Under the pieces are notes generated by a model, which saw only the letters and a program-made list of their open reading frames with translations, made no database searches and was not told the origin of the DNA. Shown here in pieces: positions 5,299-5,791 of a DNA stretch of 5,791 nucleotides (position 1 is its first letter; every line of letters starts with the position of its first letter). The position numbers and the translations under genes were made by a program. Source of the DNA: an uncultured bacterium (lineage in GTDB: Bacteria; Desulfobacterota; Desulfovibrionia; Desulfovibrionales; Desulfovibrionaceae). The stretch covers positions 1-5,791 of the forward strand of contig CAJMRA010000176.1 of the NCBI GenBank assembly GCA_905215675.1, in the 5' to 3' direction.

Positions 5299-5305
5299 AA
5301 GGAGG
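5299..5305 (+). promoter_or_regulatory. Strong ribosome binding site of cheW
   Basis: AAGGAGG lies 4 bases before the cheW ATG at 5310, a near-perfect anti-Shine-Dalgarno match. A second ATG at 5306 directly abuts the site and is in another frame, so 5310 is the start. The strength of the site suggests CheW is made at a higher level than its two operon partners. Confidence 0.75.
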
Positions 5306-5309
5306 ATGC

Positions 5310-5786
5310 ATGGACGACGCGCTGAACAAGAGCGGCAATGAGATCTTGCAGCTGGTGACGTTCTCCATCGGAGAAGAGGATTTCGGCGTGGATATCCTCA
5401 AGGTGCAGGAAATCATCCGCATGATGGATATCACCAAGGTGCCGCGCGCCCCCGAATTCGTGGAAGGCGTCATCAATCTGCGCGGCAAGGTCATTCCCAT
5501 TATCGACCTGCGCCGTCGCTTCGGTCGCGCGCCCAGACCCCACGACAAGGATACGCGCATCATCGTCATCGAGATGAGCGGCATCATTGTGGGCTTTGTG
5601 GTGGACGCCGTGTCCGAGGTCCTGCGCATACCCAAGAGCACGGTGGAGCCGGCGCCGCCGGTGGTGGCGGGCGTGGACGCCGACTACATCAGCGGCGTGG
5701 GCAAGCTGGAAGATCGTCTGCTCATTCTGCTTGATCTCGACAAGCTGCTTTCCAGCGAAGACTTGGACATGCTCAGCGAAATGTAA
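5310..5786 (+). CDS. cheW: Chemotaxis coupling protein CheW
   Basis: CheW links chemoreceptors to the histidine kinase CheA in the signalling array at the inner membrane. The 158-aa product is a complete single CheW domain: the first strand region LVTFSIGEEDFGVDILKV (15-32), VPRAPEFVEGVINLRG (44-59) with conserved Arg58 in NLRG, VIPIIDLRRRFG (61-72), VGFVVDAVSEVLRIP (94-108) and a C-terminal LLILLDLDKLL (137-147). There is no receiver or kinase domain, so it is CheW, not CheV or CheA. The N-terminus, MDDALNKSGNEILQLVTFSI, and the body closely resemble Desulfovibrio CheW sequences as I remember them. No other chemotaxis gene is visible in the window; the partners may lie past 5791 or elsewhere. 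It is the last visible gene of the operon with the PHP protein and the methyltransferase. Confidence 0.97.
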   Translation: MDDALNKSGNEILQLVTFSIGEEDFGVDILKVQEIIRMMDITKVPRAPEFVEGVINLRGKVIPIIDLRRRFGRAPRPHDKDTRIIVIEMSGIIVGFVVDAVSEVLRIPKSTVEPAPPVVAGVDADYISGVGKLEDRLLILLDLDKLLSSEDLDMLSEM

Positions 5787-5791
5787 CGCGG

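Noticed and set aside
3603..5543. 646-codon open frame on the minus strand opposite the PHP, methyltransferase and cheW genes
   Set aside because: It spans three real genes in antisense, shows no recognisable domain, and its start has no context support. Codon bias of the plus-strand genes explains it.

Overview
The window looks like ordinary chromosome from a GC-rich bacterium, most likely a sulfate-reducer-type deltaproteobacterium (Desulfovibrionales-like). This assignment comes from memory, not a search. It rests on a CheW that closely resembles Desulfovibrio CheW proteins, a G-rich hairpin near position 50 of a kind I associate with those genomes, and a dihydroxy-acid dehydratase of the E. 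coli-like Fe-S subtype. I recognise six protein-coding genes. I see no rRNA, tRNA, CRISPR array, IS element or phage gene.

Layout. Positions 1-204 hold no gene that I can support, but four hairpin-forming inverted repeats lie close together there, just past the 3' end of ilvD. ilvD (205-1887, minus) is a complete branched-chain amino acid biosynthesis gene. A good intrinsic terminator at 1962-1992 separates it from a tight minus-strand operon read from 3414 down to 2022: a 66-aa zinc-ribbon Trm112-like protein, a YfcE-type metallophosphoesterase, and a Maf/YhdE-type nucleotide pyrophosphatase. The cistrons overlap by 1 and 4 bases, so translational coupling is likely. The region 3415-3629 is divergent and regulatory. 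It holds a candidate minus-strand promoter with a dyad across it, and a terminator-like hairpin with a seven-T tract just before the plus-strand operon.

The plus-strand operon (3630-5786) encodes a PHP-domain phosphatase/RNase AM (TrpH/YciV)-like protein, a SAM-dependent methyltransferase of unknown target, and CheW, with gaps of 27 and 21 bases and clear ribosome binding sites.

Function. The window mixes housekeeping metabolism (IlvD), nucleotide and RNA clean-up (Maf, the PHP protein, perhaps YfcE) and chemotaxis signalling (CheW). I found no convincing new defence or mobile system. The points most worth a second look are the hairpin cluster behind ilvD, the structured divergent region, and the unexplained methyltransferase between a nucleotide phosphatase and CheW. 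Three gene starts are set here from ribosome binding sites and overlaps: 3414, 3214 and 3630.
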